DNA of 64,000 bases, from assembly GCF_000303155.1 (NCBI RefSeq), contig NC_018719.1, positions 1,674,001-1,738,000 on the forward strand, read 5' to 3'. Below the pieces are notes generated by a model. That model did not search any database, had not been told where the DNA came from, and worked only from the letters and a program-made list of their open reading frames with translations. The DNA comes from Candidatus Nitrososphaera gargensis Ga9.2. GTDB lineage: Archaea > Thermoproteota > Nitrososphaeria > Nitrososphaerales > Nitrososphaeraceae. Shown in pieces: positions 17,044-26,062 of the stretch (its first letter is position 1; the number at the start of each line of letters is the position of its first letter). The position numbers and the translations under genes are program-made.

Positions 17044-17781
17044 TTGAATTTTCGCTTTATCCATGTCTATTCAGATGATGTCTCGATTGACGCCAAGGCA
17101 GTAGCTGGCGAAATTACAAAGATCTTTCCAAGCTGCAAAGTAGACGTGAGGCCGGCATTCAAGTACGACGAGCGAAGAATCGAGCTGGCAAGGATAGCGG
17201 ACATCAAGCAGCCGTTCGAAAAACAGCCAAGACAAAAAACTAGCGACACGGCGATGATGCCGCCGATATACGACGGTTTTGCTCTGCAGAGGATATTTGC
17301 AGAGACGATCTCTGCCGCAGAAGCAGATCACATGCATCTCATATTCACCAGCCTTTTGGCATGCACTTTTAGTGAAGACGACTGGCGCTACCACGCGCGC
17401 ACAGTTATCTGCGGCTCGCCTTCGCTCATTTCTACGGCAGGCATTGTAGAAGGGCCGGCAAAACCAAGAGAATTTTACCTCGCTCAACTTGGAGGGGTGG
17501 CGGTGGATACAAATTTGAAAAAGCGTTTTGCCGGCAGGTTTATAGACTATGGCGACGACAAGATGATGACTGCAGCCGCCGCGATATACACGTTGCAGGC
17601 GCTGTTCTTTTTTGTCACCGACGGGGAGCTTTTCTGCAAGGAGAAAAGCTGCATGCTCTACAACGCCCACTGGCAGGAAGAACTGATATATTTGATTGAA
17701 AAAGGAGCACTCTGCGCTCACCATAGACAGATGGCTAGTAAATTTAACAAGAACAACAGATCGGTCAAGGAAAGTTTTTAG
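17044..17781 (+). CDS. Unknown archaeal protein, possibly a DUF6775-type metallopeptidase
   Basis: A 245-residue soluble protein starting at TTG 17044. The N-terminal part has alternating strands and helices (RFIHVYSDDVSIDAKAVAGE) and a mid-part DDWRYHARTVICGSPSLIST. The C-terminus carries a possible metal cluster: CKEKSCMLYNAHWQEEL and CAHH. This resembles an archaeal family described as putative metallopeptidases (DUF6775), a recollection rather than a search result. No signal peptide was seen. It lies 56 bases before the thioredoxin reductase gene on the same strand. Confidence 0.6.
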   Translation: MNFRFIHVYSDDVSIDAKAVAGEITKIFPSCKVDVRPAFKYDERRIELARIADIKQPFEKQPRQKTSDTAMMPPIYDGFALQRIFAETISAAEADHMHLIFTSLLACTFSEDDWRYHARTVICGSPSLISTAGIVEGPAKPREFYLAQLGGVAVDTNLKKRFAGRFIDYGDDKMMTAAAAIYTLQALFFFVTDGELFCKEKSCMLYNAHWQEELIYLIEKGALCAHHRQMASKFNKNNRSVKESF

Positions 17782-17837
17782 CTGCATGAATCGGCGCGCA
17801 GAATTTTTGTGTGTTGTTCACAACCTCCTTGCAATTC

Positions 17838-18860
17838 ATGCAGTTCGAAGCTATTCCGAACGGATTATTAAGAGGTCATGGAATTGTCACCCTGTTGTCC
17901 GAAAACGAGTCAGGCTCTGGCGGCAACCGGAAGCATTGCGACGTATTGATAATCGGCTCCGGCCCGGCAGGATACACTGCAGGAGTCTATACTTCAAGGG
18001 CCAAACTCTCAACTCTGATCATATCTGGCACCCTGCCCGGCGGCCAGCTCATGACCACGAGTGAAGTTGAAAACTATCCTGGCTTTCCAAATGGCATTTT
18101 TGGCCCCGAGCTCATGATGAACATGCGCCAGCAGGCAGAGAGGTTCGGCGGGGTAATCGTCGATGACGAAGTCATCAAGGTCGACTTTAAGAAAAGGCCG
18201 TTCACGATCACGACCCATTCTGAAACCTATACTGCCGAAGCAGTCATTGTGTGCACCGGCGCTTCGCCGCGCAAGCTTGGCATCCCGGCAGAGCAGCAGT
18301 TCAGCGGGAGAGGAGTGTCGTACTGCGCAACATGCGATGGTCCGTTCTTCAAGGGAGAAGACATTGTAGTCGTGGGCGGGGGCGACACGGCTCTTGAAGA
18401 GGCAACATTCCTCACAAAGTTTGGCAAGTCCGTCAAGATAGTGCACAGGCGCGATACTCTGCGCGCAAGCAAAATCCTGCAGGAAAAGGCGATGGAGAAT
18501 CCCAAGATCGAGTTCATCTGGAACAATGTCGTGTATGACATCAAGGGCGATAGCAAAGTCGCAACTGTCATGGTCAAGAACGTTGCCAGCGGCAAGGAAA
18601 CGACCATCAAGGCTGGCGGCCTGTTCGTGGCGATCGGGCATGAGCCTAACACCTCGATCTTTAAGGGACAGCTAGAGCTGGACGACAAGGGCTACGTCAT
18701 CCTGAAGGAACATACAAAGACGAGCGTTGACGGGGTATTTGCGGCCGGCGACGTCCATGACCACAGGTATAGGCAAGCTGTGACCGCGGCAGGTTTTGGC
18801 TGCATGGCCGCGATTGACGTCGAGAGATGGTTGTCGGAGAGAAAACACATCAAAAAGTAG
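17838..18860 (+). CDS. trxB: Thioredoxin reductase
   Basis: About 340 residues from ATG 17838; a GTG nine codons earlier (17811) is possible. It is a low-molecular-weight FAD/NADPH disulfide reductase that keeps thioredoxin reduced. Visible parts: FAD site DVLIIGSGPAGYTAG, LPGGQLMTTSEVENYPGF, the redox pair in YCATCDG (Cys163 and Cys166 from ATG 17838), NADPH site VVVGGGDTALEEA with HRRDTLRAS, and the second FAD motif GVFAAGDVHDHRYRQAVTAAG. All residues for activity are present. Confidence 0.95.
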   Translation: MQFEAIPNGLLRGHGIVTLLSENESGSGGNRKHCDVLIIGSGPAGYTAGVYTSRAKLSTLIISGTLPGGQLMTTSEVENYPGFPNGIFGPELMMNMRQQAERFGGVIVDDEVIKVDFKKRPFTITTHSETYTAEAVIVCTGASPRKLGIPAEQQFSGRGVSYCATCDGPFFKGEDIVVVGGGDTALEEATFLTKFGKSVKIVHRRDTLRASKILQEKAMENPKIEFIWNNVVYDIKGDSKVATVMVKNVASGKETTIKAGGLFVAIGHEPNTSIFKGQLELDDKGYVILKEHTKTSVDGVFAAGDVHDHRYRQAVTAAGFGCMAAIDVERWLSERKHIKK

Positions 18861-18873
18861 AAGTAGTTAGCCT

Positions 18874-19834
18874 CTATGTCAGGCTGTCTTTGAACTGCAT
18901 GCTTTTAGCAGCATCAGCATCCTTGTTCAGCTGCGCCTGCGGCACGGTTATGTCAAGGCCGCGACACTTGAATGCATCATATACATTCTTTCGGATCTCG
19001 GACTGGAGCTGCAGATGCTCATTGGGCCTGTTCGTAAAAGCCCTCAGCTCATAGACCGCGGCATACTGGTCAAACCTCTTGAGCATGACAGAAGGCGGCG
19101 GCTCTTTATTATCCCGTCGGTTCCGGCCGCCGAATCTACCAAGAGCTTTTCCATGGCGGTCCAGTTATTGTCATAGGTCAGAGCTATTTCTACAGATATC
19201 GCCAGCACGTCCATCCCGCTGTAGTTTATTATTTCTCTTTGCAGGAGCGTCTGGTTCGGTATCGTCACAAGCTCGTTCCTTATCGTTTTGATCTTTGTGT
19301 ACAGTATCATGATTTCAATGACGTCGCCGATATACCGTTCATCATCAGATGTGCGTATCCTGTCACCAATCTTGAAGGGCTTTGATGCAAGGAGCAGTAT
19401 TCCGGCAATGCATTGCTTATGGTGTTTCTTGAGGAAAAACAGATGATTGTGCCTGCCACGATGCTGATTGCCCCGGCTGCAACGCCGCTCAAGGACGAGA
19501 ACTGAAAGATTATTATCGTGATTGCTATGACGAGCAGGATTAATTTTGTTATAGAATAGATGCCTTTTAGTTGGCCCCTCTCTATGGCTAGCGATTCCGC
19601 TGCCCTGTTGATGAAATACCGCACAATATAGTAGACGGCGACAGTGCCGGCCATTATTATCAGCGATATCAAGATCTCATCCCAGACATAAGAATTGTCA
19701 ACTGCTGTACTTGTTGCTGCTGGGATATCAAGCGGCCTGCCTTCGATGGCCGGCTCGGTATTTATGTCTGCGTCTGGAACTTCTGACATGTACTCTGCCT
19801 GCCCTGTACGAGCAGACATTGCTTTTCTACACAT
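18874..19834 (-). pseudogene. MscS-family mechanosensitive channel, frameshifted
   Basis: Three leftward reading frames together encode a normal small MscS channel. The first (from ATG 19834) has two or three membrane segments and the pore helix GVAAGAISIVAGTII followed by FSSRNTISNA. Near 19405-19415 the frame must shift by one base to continue as GILLLASKPFKIGDRIRT and on to TIPNQTLLQREIINYS. Near 19104-19115 a second one-base shift is needed to reach MLKRFDQYAAVYELRAFTNRPNE. Only the joined product has the beta domain and C-terminal domain, so the gene appears inactive. Sequencing error is the alternative. It is convergent with trxB. Confidence 0.85.
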
Positions 19835-19851
19835 ATAATACTGAAAATTAA

Positions 19852-20853
19852 TTATAGGCTATAGGCCAGCTTTGACATGTGTTTGGCGTTCTTGAGCGCC
19901 CGATCGTACTCCTGCTCGCTCAGGACGTTCTCTTGGGTGTAAAGGCTTTTGAACTTCCTGCCATCGTCAGCGAAAATGCCGACAATAACTCCGCTCTTAA
20001 GGTTCTGGGCAGCCTTTAGCATCGACGTCATGACAGAGCCTGACGACGGGCCTACCAGCATACTCTCCTTTTCCACCAGCTGCCTGACAGCATCAAATGA
20101 GTCTTTGTTGGTTGCAGTCATCCACTCGTCGACAACTTTTTCGCGGCGCTTGAACAGCTCTGGCATAGACGACTCTTCAAAGTTGCGCAGGCCCTGCAAA
20201 AGGTGGTTCTTTTGCGCCTGCACCGCAATGATGTGGACGTTCTTGTTCTTTTCCTTCAGGTATGTGGCAGCACCGGTTATCGTACCCCCGGTTCCGCATC
20301 CTGTCAGGAAATGCGTGACAGTGCCATTTGTCTGCTTCCAGATCTCGGGTCCGGTGCTTTCATAGTGGGCAAGAAAGTTAGCGTCATTCTCGTACTGGTT
20401 TGGCATATAATAGATATCGGGCCTTGGCTTTGAGATTGCCTTTGCCAGCGCGATGCTCTGGTCGGTGCCGGCGCCCACGCGCGGGCACAGGTCGTCAGAG
20501 GTTTCATGCAGCGTTGCTCCCAAGTGGCGCAAGATGTTCTTTGTTTCTTCGCTCACCTTTTCTGGGATGACTATTTCCACCTTGTAGCCAAGAGCGCTTG
20601 CAATGCCGGTCAGTGCAATACCTGTGTTGCCAGACGTCGGCTCGATGATGATGCTCTTGTCTTTTTTTAGGACGCCGCGCTTTTCTGCGTCCTTTATCAT
20701 CCAGTACGCAGCTCTGTCCTTGACAGAGCCAAACGGGTTGTGCCATTCTAGCTTTGCAAAGAATTTTACATTCTTGGTTGAAAATGACTTTAGCTCCACC
20801 AGCGGCGTCTGCCCGATCCGCTCTACGATGTCTGGTCTTGCGACTGCTGTCAT
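19852..20853 (-). CDS. Cysteine synthase family (PLP-dependent)
   Basis: A 333-residue fold-type II PLP enzyme of the CysK/CysM family. It joins an activated serine (O-acetyl- or O-phosphoserine) with sulfide or a sulfur carrier. Visible: the PLP Lys in GSVKDRAAYW, the substrate loop PTSGNTGIA, and the phosphate-binding GCGTGGTITG. The segment where many CysK proteins have a PEGS-type loop reads AVQAQKNHLLQGLRN, so the substrate may not be O-acetylserine. A TusA-like sulfur carrier gene lies four bases upstream, suggesting carrier-delivered sulfur. Exact substrates are inference. Confidence 0.9.
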   Translation of the reverse strand: MTAVARPDIVERIGQTPLVELKSFSTKNVKFFAKLEWHNPFGSVKDRAAYWMIKDAEKRGVLKKDKSIIIEPTSGNTGIALTGIASALGYKVEIVIPEKVSEETKNILRHLGATLHETSDDLCPRVGAGTDQSIALAKAISKPRPDIYYMPNQYENDANFLAHYESTGPEIWKQTNGTVTHFLTGCGTGGTITGAATYLKEKNKNVHIIAVQAQKNHLLQGLRNFEESSMPELFKRREKVVDEWMTATNKDSFDAVRQLVEKESMLVGPSSGSVMTSMLKAAQNLKSGVIVGIFADDGRKFKSLYTQENVLSEQEYDRALKNAKHMSKLAYSL

Positions 20854-20857
20854 TTTC

Positions 20858-21097
20858 TTATTTCGCCTTCTTTATCACGAATTCAAGGTCCTTGTCTGAT
20901 TTGGTGAGCGATACGAGCTGGTGCCCGTTGCGGTTGACCCACCTTGAAATGTCCTCCTCGGACTCGGGGTCGTCTGCGATCACCTTGAGGGTGTCGCCTA
21001 TCTTGAGCCGCTCGATCTCCATTTTCGTGCGGAATACAGGCTCTGGGCAGTAAAGCCCCCTGACATCAATTGACTTTGTTGTAGGTGAGGCACTCAT
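20858..21097 (-). CDS. TusA/SirA-like sulfur carrier protein
   Basis: A 79-residue protein with the TusA fold signature VRGLYCPEPVFRTKMEIE near the N-terminus, where the CPxP Cys (Cys17) carries a persulfide in characterised relatives. The remainder (GDTLKVIADDPESEEDISRW) is the usual beta-alpha half. It starts at ATG 21097 and ends four bases before the cysteine synthase start, so both are surely on one mRNA. In this setting it probably feeds sulfur to cysteine or cofactor synthesis. Confidence 0.9.
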   Translation of the reverse strand: MSASPTTKSIDVRGLYCPEPVFRTKMEIERLKIGDTLKVIADDPESEEDISRWVNRNGHQLVSLTKSDKDLEFVIKKAK

Positions 21098-21157
21098 ATT
21101 CTGCGAACGTGGTAAAATTGTAGGATCATGATATTAAATGTTAGGGATTGGATGGGG

Positions 21158-22195
21158 TTAATTGAGTCGTGATTCTGACGGCCTTATCAGCGCAAGCAAC
21201 TGTGAGAACCTGAAGGGCTTGACCAGTATGTGGGGAGCGGCACTCGAGTCAAACAGGTCAGACTGCAAATGCGCACGGACAGCATCTGGGTCATGCGTAG
21301 TTGTAAGGACAACGTCCTGATCAGGCATCTTCTCGAGTATTTTCTTTGCTACTTCTATTCAGTTAATGTCTTTCAGATGGCTGTCGATAATGATCATGTC
21401 AAAACGCTCTTTGCTACCCGGCGTCAGGATACGTTCGAGGCACTCCCTCCCATTCCGCGCAATTACAGCATCTATAGGCAACGAGCCAAGATATTCCTTG
21501 TATACCGTCTGCATATCAGGCTCGGGCTCTGCGACAAGTATGCGGATCGAGCTGGCTTTTGGTTTGTAAACACCTCTTGTGCGATTCCCGATTATTATTG
21601 GTTTTGAGAATTGTTGCAGGTCAATGGTCAGCGAGTGTGATTGCGATATATGGTTTTTGCTGTGATAATCCTGTTCCAGTACAAGAGATGGGTGGGCGCA
21701 AATTATGGTGATGTCGAGATTCCTTCTCGCCCATTCTATGTAGGTCTCCTGCCACCAGCTTTCCAATGCAATGCATTCATCAAACTGCATGTGCTTGGTT
21801 AAGTTGCAAGCTGCATCAGCTACGATCAGCACCTTGCTGCTTTTTCTAGAGGCAATTCTGCCTTTCAGTTTGGCCTCGATCTGTTTCTTAAGCTCGTTGA
21901 AAAGCATCAGGTCGGCGTTCAGCGCAGACTCGTAGAAAGGCATAAAGTCTACAAGCCAGAGGTTGCCTTCTTTGATGTGCCTATCATAGTCGTGGATCTT
22001 GGAAGCTAGTTTGGATGCAAAGTTCCTGTCGTGCAAATCGACCGAAGCATACATGCAGTATTCGCCTAGCTTTAACGCTTCATTGATGCAGGCTATCTCT
22101 GCAGCATGGCGCTCGCTTTCATTGTCATACAATAGCATCAGGTGTTGCCTATCCGATGCATGCAAAAGATTATTGTTGCTTGTCTTCTTCATCAT
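21158..22195 (-). pseudogene. MEDS (DcmR-like) sensor + receiver protein with in-frame stop
   Basis: From ATG 22195 the frame encodes a MEDS-type sensory domain (residues 15-210: HLMLLYDNESERHAAEIACI ... LWLVDFMPFYESAL) and then a CheY-like receiver (RILVAEPEPDMQTVYKEYL, phospho-acceptor Asp in MIIIDSHLKD). TGA at 21359-21361 stops it within the receiver. The same frame then continues with 66 more receiver codons, including EVAKKILEKMPDQDVVLTT and HILVKPFRFSQLL, to TAA 21158-21160. Where relatives have Gly after KDIN there is TGA, so a GGA to TGA change is the simplest explanation. It is next to a second broken MEDS gene. Confidence 0.82.
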
Positions 22196-22267
22196 TGCTC
22201 CTCCTCTCCACGAGCCGGTTTGCTCCCGTTTTCTGCTGCAGCTGCTGATTTCTGGTGCAGGTACGCT

Positions 22268-22876
22268 TTATCCGGTTAGCGTTTCAGACAAGTCTACGAC
22301 AACATCATGTGTTGCCATAACCGTGTGTTTTGCATGACGGGCATGAGGATGAGATTGGAACAGCGCTTTTTGAAATGGACAGATGTACGACCCTTCAAAA
22401 GGCTTTTCTTGCCACCATTCCTCAATCATTGCGCATTCGTCAAAATGCAGTTCCTGAATAGAAACCCTGTTGCATCGCCTACAAAGCGCACATGCTTGTC
22501 TGCTCGCCCTTTTGCCTTTTCTACAAATAGTTTCTTTGCTTCTTCAAATGGCCCCACGTCTCCAATCAGAGCACAGTGGAGCAAGGTCAACGACCAGCAA
22601 ATTTTCTTTACGCACATTTTCTTTGTAATCGTCAATCAAGATAGAGAGCTTTTCCATATGATGGCGACCATCCCGTAGATAAACAGATGCATAAACACAG
22701 AATTGCCCTCTCTTCAATCCCTCGTTGATATAGTCTGCTACTAACGCATCAAGGTTGTTTACGTCGTCAAAAAGCAGGACAATATATGCTTCTTGGCAGG
22801 CGGATTTATCAAGATACTCGAAGTTGTAGTAGTAATAGATGATGTCAAGTCTGTCTTCTTTTTGTATGGACAACAC
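22268..22876 (-). pseudogene. Second MEDS-domain protein, two frameshifts
   Basis: From ATG 22876 the first frame encodes the N-terminal half of a MEDS domain (ACQEAYIVLLFDDVNNLDAL ... ENLLVVDLAPL). Near 22565-22585 the frame changes to continue as LIGDVGPFEEAKKLFVEKAK, and near 22445-22475 it changes again to continue as HFDECAMIEEWWQEKPFEG, ending at TAA 22268-22270. The joined product aligns along its length with the MEDS domain of the neighbouring broken gene (compare FDECIALESWWQE). No receiver domain follows. The two genes are probably an old tandem duplication that has decayed. Confidence 0.78.
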
Positions 22877-22935
22877 ACGTTAATAATATGTCACGATACC
22901 TTGTTCTAGAAAAAATTATAGAATAACGAATTCTG

Positions 22936-23673
22936 TTACCTAAAAAGATCCCGCTCTCTTGGCCTCTGTAATGCCTTGGCAGAGGAGCTTGCTGATTTTT
23001 CAAATTTATACCCACGAATTATTGCTACAGGCACGCCTTCAGCCTTGCCCATTACAAGCTCTGCCGCCGATGCCATTTCGTCTGCCACCGCGATCTCGCT
23101 CACCCTGAGCTTCCTGCCGTACATATCGCGCGACCCGACGTAGCTCTTGATGGGGTCCAAGCCAGCGACTCCAATTGCGATGTTAGTCTGGCCCTCCCGG
23201 AAAGGCCGGCCAAAAGTATCGGTGATAACGACTGCAATTTCTTTTCCTGCTTTTTTCTTTACTGCGTCCCGGAGCCTGCTTGCAGACCTGTCAGGGTCGA
23301 TTGGCAACAATACAGCTGAATCGCCTTCCACATTGCTCTGGTCCACGCCGGCATTTGCGCACACAAAGCCATGCTTTGTTTCCGATATGATAATGCCATC
23401 TTTTGCCCTCAGGATTTGCGCAGACTCCCTCAGTATCAATTCCATTATTCTAGAGTCTTTGCCGTGCTCTTTTGCCATCCTGAGAGCCTTGTCTGAAGGC
23501 TTGACGTCTGCAAGGCTGACCAGACGCCCTTCTGCCTTTGACACTATCTTGTGCGCAACGACAAGCACGTCCCCATTTTGGATCTCTTGTCCTGCCGCTC
23601 CAAGTATAATGGCGTCAAGCTCGTCGTGTGGCTTGATGTCTGCAGAAATCCTGACGGGGATTACCTGTATCAA
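22936..23673 (-). CDS. cofE: Coenzyme F420:L-glutamate ligase
   Basis: A 245-residue enzyme that adds glutamates to F420-0 with GTP, finishing coenzyme F420. Family features: VIPVRISADIKPHDEL, the GDVLVVAHKIVSKAEGR segment, VCANAGVDQSNVEGDSAVLLPIDPD (metal/GTP site), and VVITDTFGRPFREGQTNIAIG. The length fits the archaeal single-domain form. It sits alone between the broken MEDS gene and a broken esterase. F420 is used by thaumarchaea in a few oxidoreductases. No missing residue was noticed. Confidence 0.94.
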   Translation of the reverse strand: MIQVIPVRISADIKPHDELDAIILGAAGQEIQNGDVLVVAHKIVSKAEGRLVSLADVKPSDKALRMAKEHGKDSRIMELILRESAQILRAKDGIIISETKHGFVCANAGVDQSNVEGDSAVLLPIDPDRSASRLRDAVKKKAGKEIAVVITDTFGRPFREGQTNIAIGVAGLDPIKSYVGSRDMYGRKLRVSEIAVADEMASAAELVMGKAEGVPVAIIRGYKFEKSASSSAKALQRPRERDLFR

Positions 23674-23689
23674 CGGCAGCTGTTATTGA

Positions 23690-24187
23690 AAGAGGGGAGT
23701 TAAAAAGGGTCGGTCTGCTGCTAGCCTTCGGCCTTTTCACAGATAAGATTCATGTATTATATCTCAAAGTGTCGCCAAATCAGCTGTTGTGTATGTTAGT
23801 TATATACAAAGCACTTGTCTTCTCTTACTATCGTACGAAATGATGATGGTAATACTAGCACAACCAGTCTTCAGATCCCAGACAGAAATCTAACCGGTGG
23901 TAAGTTAACAGAATCATTATAACTACTGACTGAGCTATATCAGATGATGGCCGCATAAAACGACAACATAACAAGAGTCATTAAAATTGACGAGAAAGCC
24001 ATGACAGAGATCATGGGCTATCTTAAGACAGAAGATCATGACTTTTTTATGCGATACGTTAAAACTCTGGGAATCCAGCACGAAGATTAGCTAAATTATA
24101 ACAGCAGGTATGCCGTTTCCTGAAAATAGCTGCACGGATGTGCTTGCAGGCGACATGGCAGAAGATAAAATCAGGACTAGTGAGTTA
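23690..24187. other. About 500 bases with no supported gene
   Basis: An AT-rich stretch between cofE and the broken esterase. One short rightward frame at 24001-24090 (29 codons from ATG, MTEIMGYLKTEDHDFFMRYV...) has protein-like composition, and the same frame is open for about 14 further codons upstream, to a TAA at 23956-23958, without a start. It may be a gene remnant. No RNA gene, repeat or palindrome was recognised. Confidence 0.4.
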
Positions 24188-25151
24188 TTACTGTTGAGCC
24201 GACGATAACTCCTTTTTCACCAGTTCAGACGCTTGATCTATAGCCCCGGGCGCCGCTGGAGTATCAGCTGTGGCATTTAACATTATAAGTCATGTATGGT
24301 ACCAAGATACCGAGTTGCTGTGACAGTAACACCTGCCTGCATAAGTTTGTGAGAGTAATCCTCACCTTCGTCGCGCAATACATCATTTTCGTCAGTAATG
24401 ACGAGTGCCGGTGGTAGCCCTTTGAGCTGATCGATTGAAGCCTGCAATGGCGAAGCAAGGGGTTTTTCCGAATTGCATCATCGGGTGCATAGTTATTCCA
24501 AAACCATTTCATTGCTTCGCGTGTAAGCCAGTAGCCCTCTTGGTATGTGTTATACGACTGGGACTCGAAATTGGCATTTGTAACAGGATAGAATTACACT
24601 TGGTAGGAGATGTTGGGTCCTCCACGCTCTTTGGCAAGTAATGTTACTGCAGCAGCCATATTGCCGCCTACACTATCCCCGACGACGGCTAGACGCGACG
24701 CATCAACATTGATGGAATTACTACCATTTTCGCGACCCATTTTGTGGCTGCATAGGCTTCTTCTATCGGAATTGGATAGTGGGCTTCAGGAGATAGAGTC
24801 ATCATATAGTCGACAAAGACGATGGTCACATTCGCTTTATTTGCGAGCTCTCTTGCCAATCTTTCACGAGTATCAAAACCTCCAAAGCACCCATCCGCCT
24901 CCATGGAAGTACATTGTAACAGGAAGTTTCTCTTTGTTGCCTTGGGGTCGGACAATCTGAATGGATATCTGATCGTTTGGACCTCCGGGATGTACGGTTC
25001 TCAATTTCTGCAGGAAGCTTTGTAACTGAACCTGCCTGCGCTTTAGACAAGACTGCACGAGCTTCACGCGGTGGTAGTGTATAGATTGGCTGACCACTTT
25101 GCTCCCGGAGGGTTTCCAAAAAGATTTTGGTCCTTTCCTCAATACCGGCAT
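24188..25151 (-). pseudogene. Alpha/beta-hydrolase (HSL-type esterase), multiply broken
   Basis: Successive leftward frames spell out a complete esterase. The pieces are an N-terminal helix region (ERTKIFLETLREQSGQPIYT), the oxyanion motif YFHGGGWVL, the GFDTRERLARELANKANVTIV segment, PIPIEEAYAATKWV, the nucleophile elbow VVGDSVGGNMAAA (24650-24690), then FYPVTNANFESQSYNTYQ, the acid region [18 protein letters not shown], and the end SELVKKELSSAQQ with TAA 24188-24190. At least four frame changes and one in-frame stop (TAA at about 24590) separate the pieces. The gene is clearly dead unless the sequence is poor here. The original start is near ATG 25131. Confidence 0.85.
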
Positions 25152-25334
25152 AATAATGCGATTGTTATGCCATGTGCTACTCGAATAACCACTACAAGTT
25201 CCACTGATCTCTTATTTACAAGGTGTCAAACATAATAAAGAGGAAATGATTCGTGATTTCTCGTCTTGATGTTCTATTAGTACATTCTTAGACTTTAGGA
25301 GAATTGTAATAATAAACAGATCGGGCTTTTTCCT

Positions 25335-26018
25335 CTATTGCCTTCTGCTTGCTGCGTTTATCAGCACGGCTTCACCAAAATTTTTTTTTAGCAGGTGCAA
25401 TAGGAGCCCAAGGTCACGCTTGTCAATGGTTTCGTTGGCTTTCTCCCTTACTACGTCAACAGGGCAGAACCCCACCGTGAACCCTGCAAGGGCGAACAGC
25501 TTCAAGTCGTTGGCCCCGTCCACCACCACGACAATGTCCTCCTTTCTGATGCCCCATTCCTTTATCGTGCCTCTCACCGCTGCTGCCTTGTCGGACGTAA
25601 CGTGCATTATCACGTCATCAAGCTTGCCGTCCTTGAACACCAGCTCGTTGGAGAATATTTTGTCGATCCCGAGATCGGTCTTTAGCCTGTCAGTGATTAT
25701 CGTAAAGCCGCCAGATACTGCGATCATTTTCCATCCTGCCTTTTTCAGCGCAGAGCAAAGCTCCTTTGCGCCGGGCATCAGTGGTAGGCCTTCAGCCAGT
25801 CTCTTGGCGTCTTCGTACTTGATGCCCCTCAGTGCATGCACCCTGCGCTTGAGCCCCTCCTCCCAGTTGATTTCGCCCCTTATACCAGCATTAGTGATAT
25901 CCCAGATCTCCTTTTCTTTTTTCGGACCCATCACCTGTGCCAGAACTGGAAGGTACTCGGCGTTGAGCAAAACGCCTTCTACATCAAAGATAATCAGCAT
26001 TCTGTTGTACTTAAGCAA
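25335..26018 (-). CDS. HAD-superfamily phosphatase, SerB-like
   Basis: A 227-residue protein (or 221 residues from ATG 26000). The fold is that of phosphoserine phosphatase: motif I IIFDVEGVLL, motif II AVSGGFTIITDRL, and motif III/IV VVVVDGANDLKLFALAGF. The nucleophile Asp is present, but the second acidic residue of motif I is Glu (DVEG), where SerB has Asp as general acid/base. That is unusual for SerB. The function could be another small-molecule phosphatase. It is the last gene of a leftward run after the AAA+/VWA pair, separated from it by 44 bases. Confidence 0.8.
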   Translation of the reverse strand: MLKYNRMLIIFDVEGVLLNAEYLPVLAQVMGPKKEKEIWDITNAGIRGEINWEEGLKRRVHALRGIKYEDAKRLAEGLPLMPGAKELCSALKKAGWKMIAVSGGFTIITDRLKTDLGIDKIFSNELVFKDGKLDDVIMHVTSDKAAAVRGTIKEWGIRKEDIVVVVDGANDLKLFALAGFTVGFCPVDVVREKANETIDKRDLGLLLHLLKKNFGEAVLINAASRRQ

Positions 26019-26062
26019 AGCAACTTTCTCGTCTGTATATTAAGGTTCTCCATGATTGTTCT

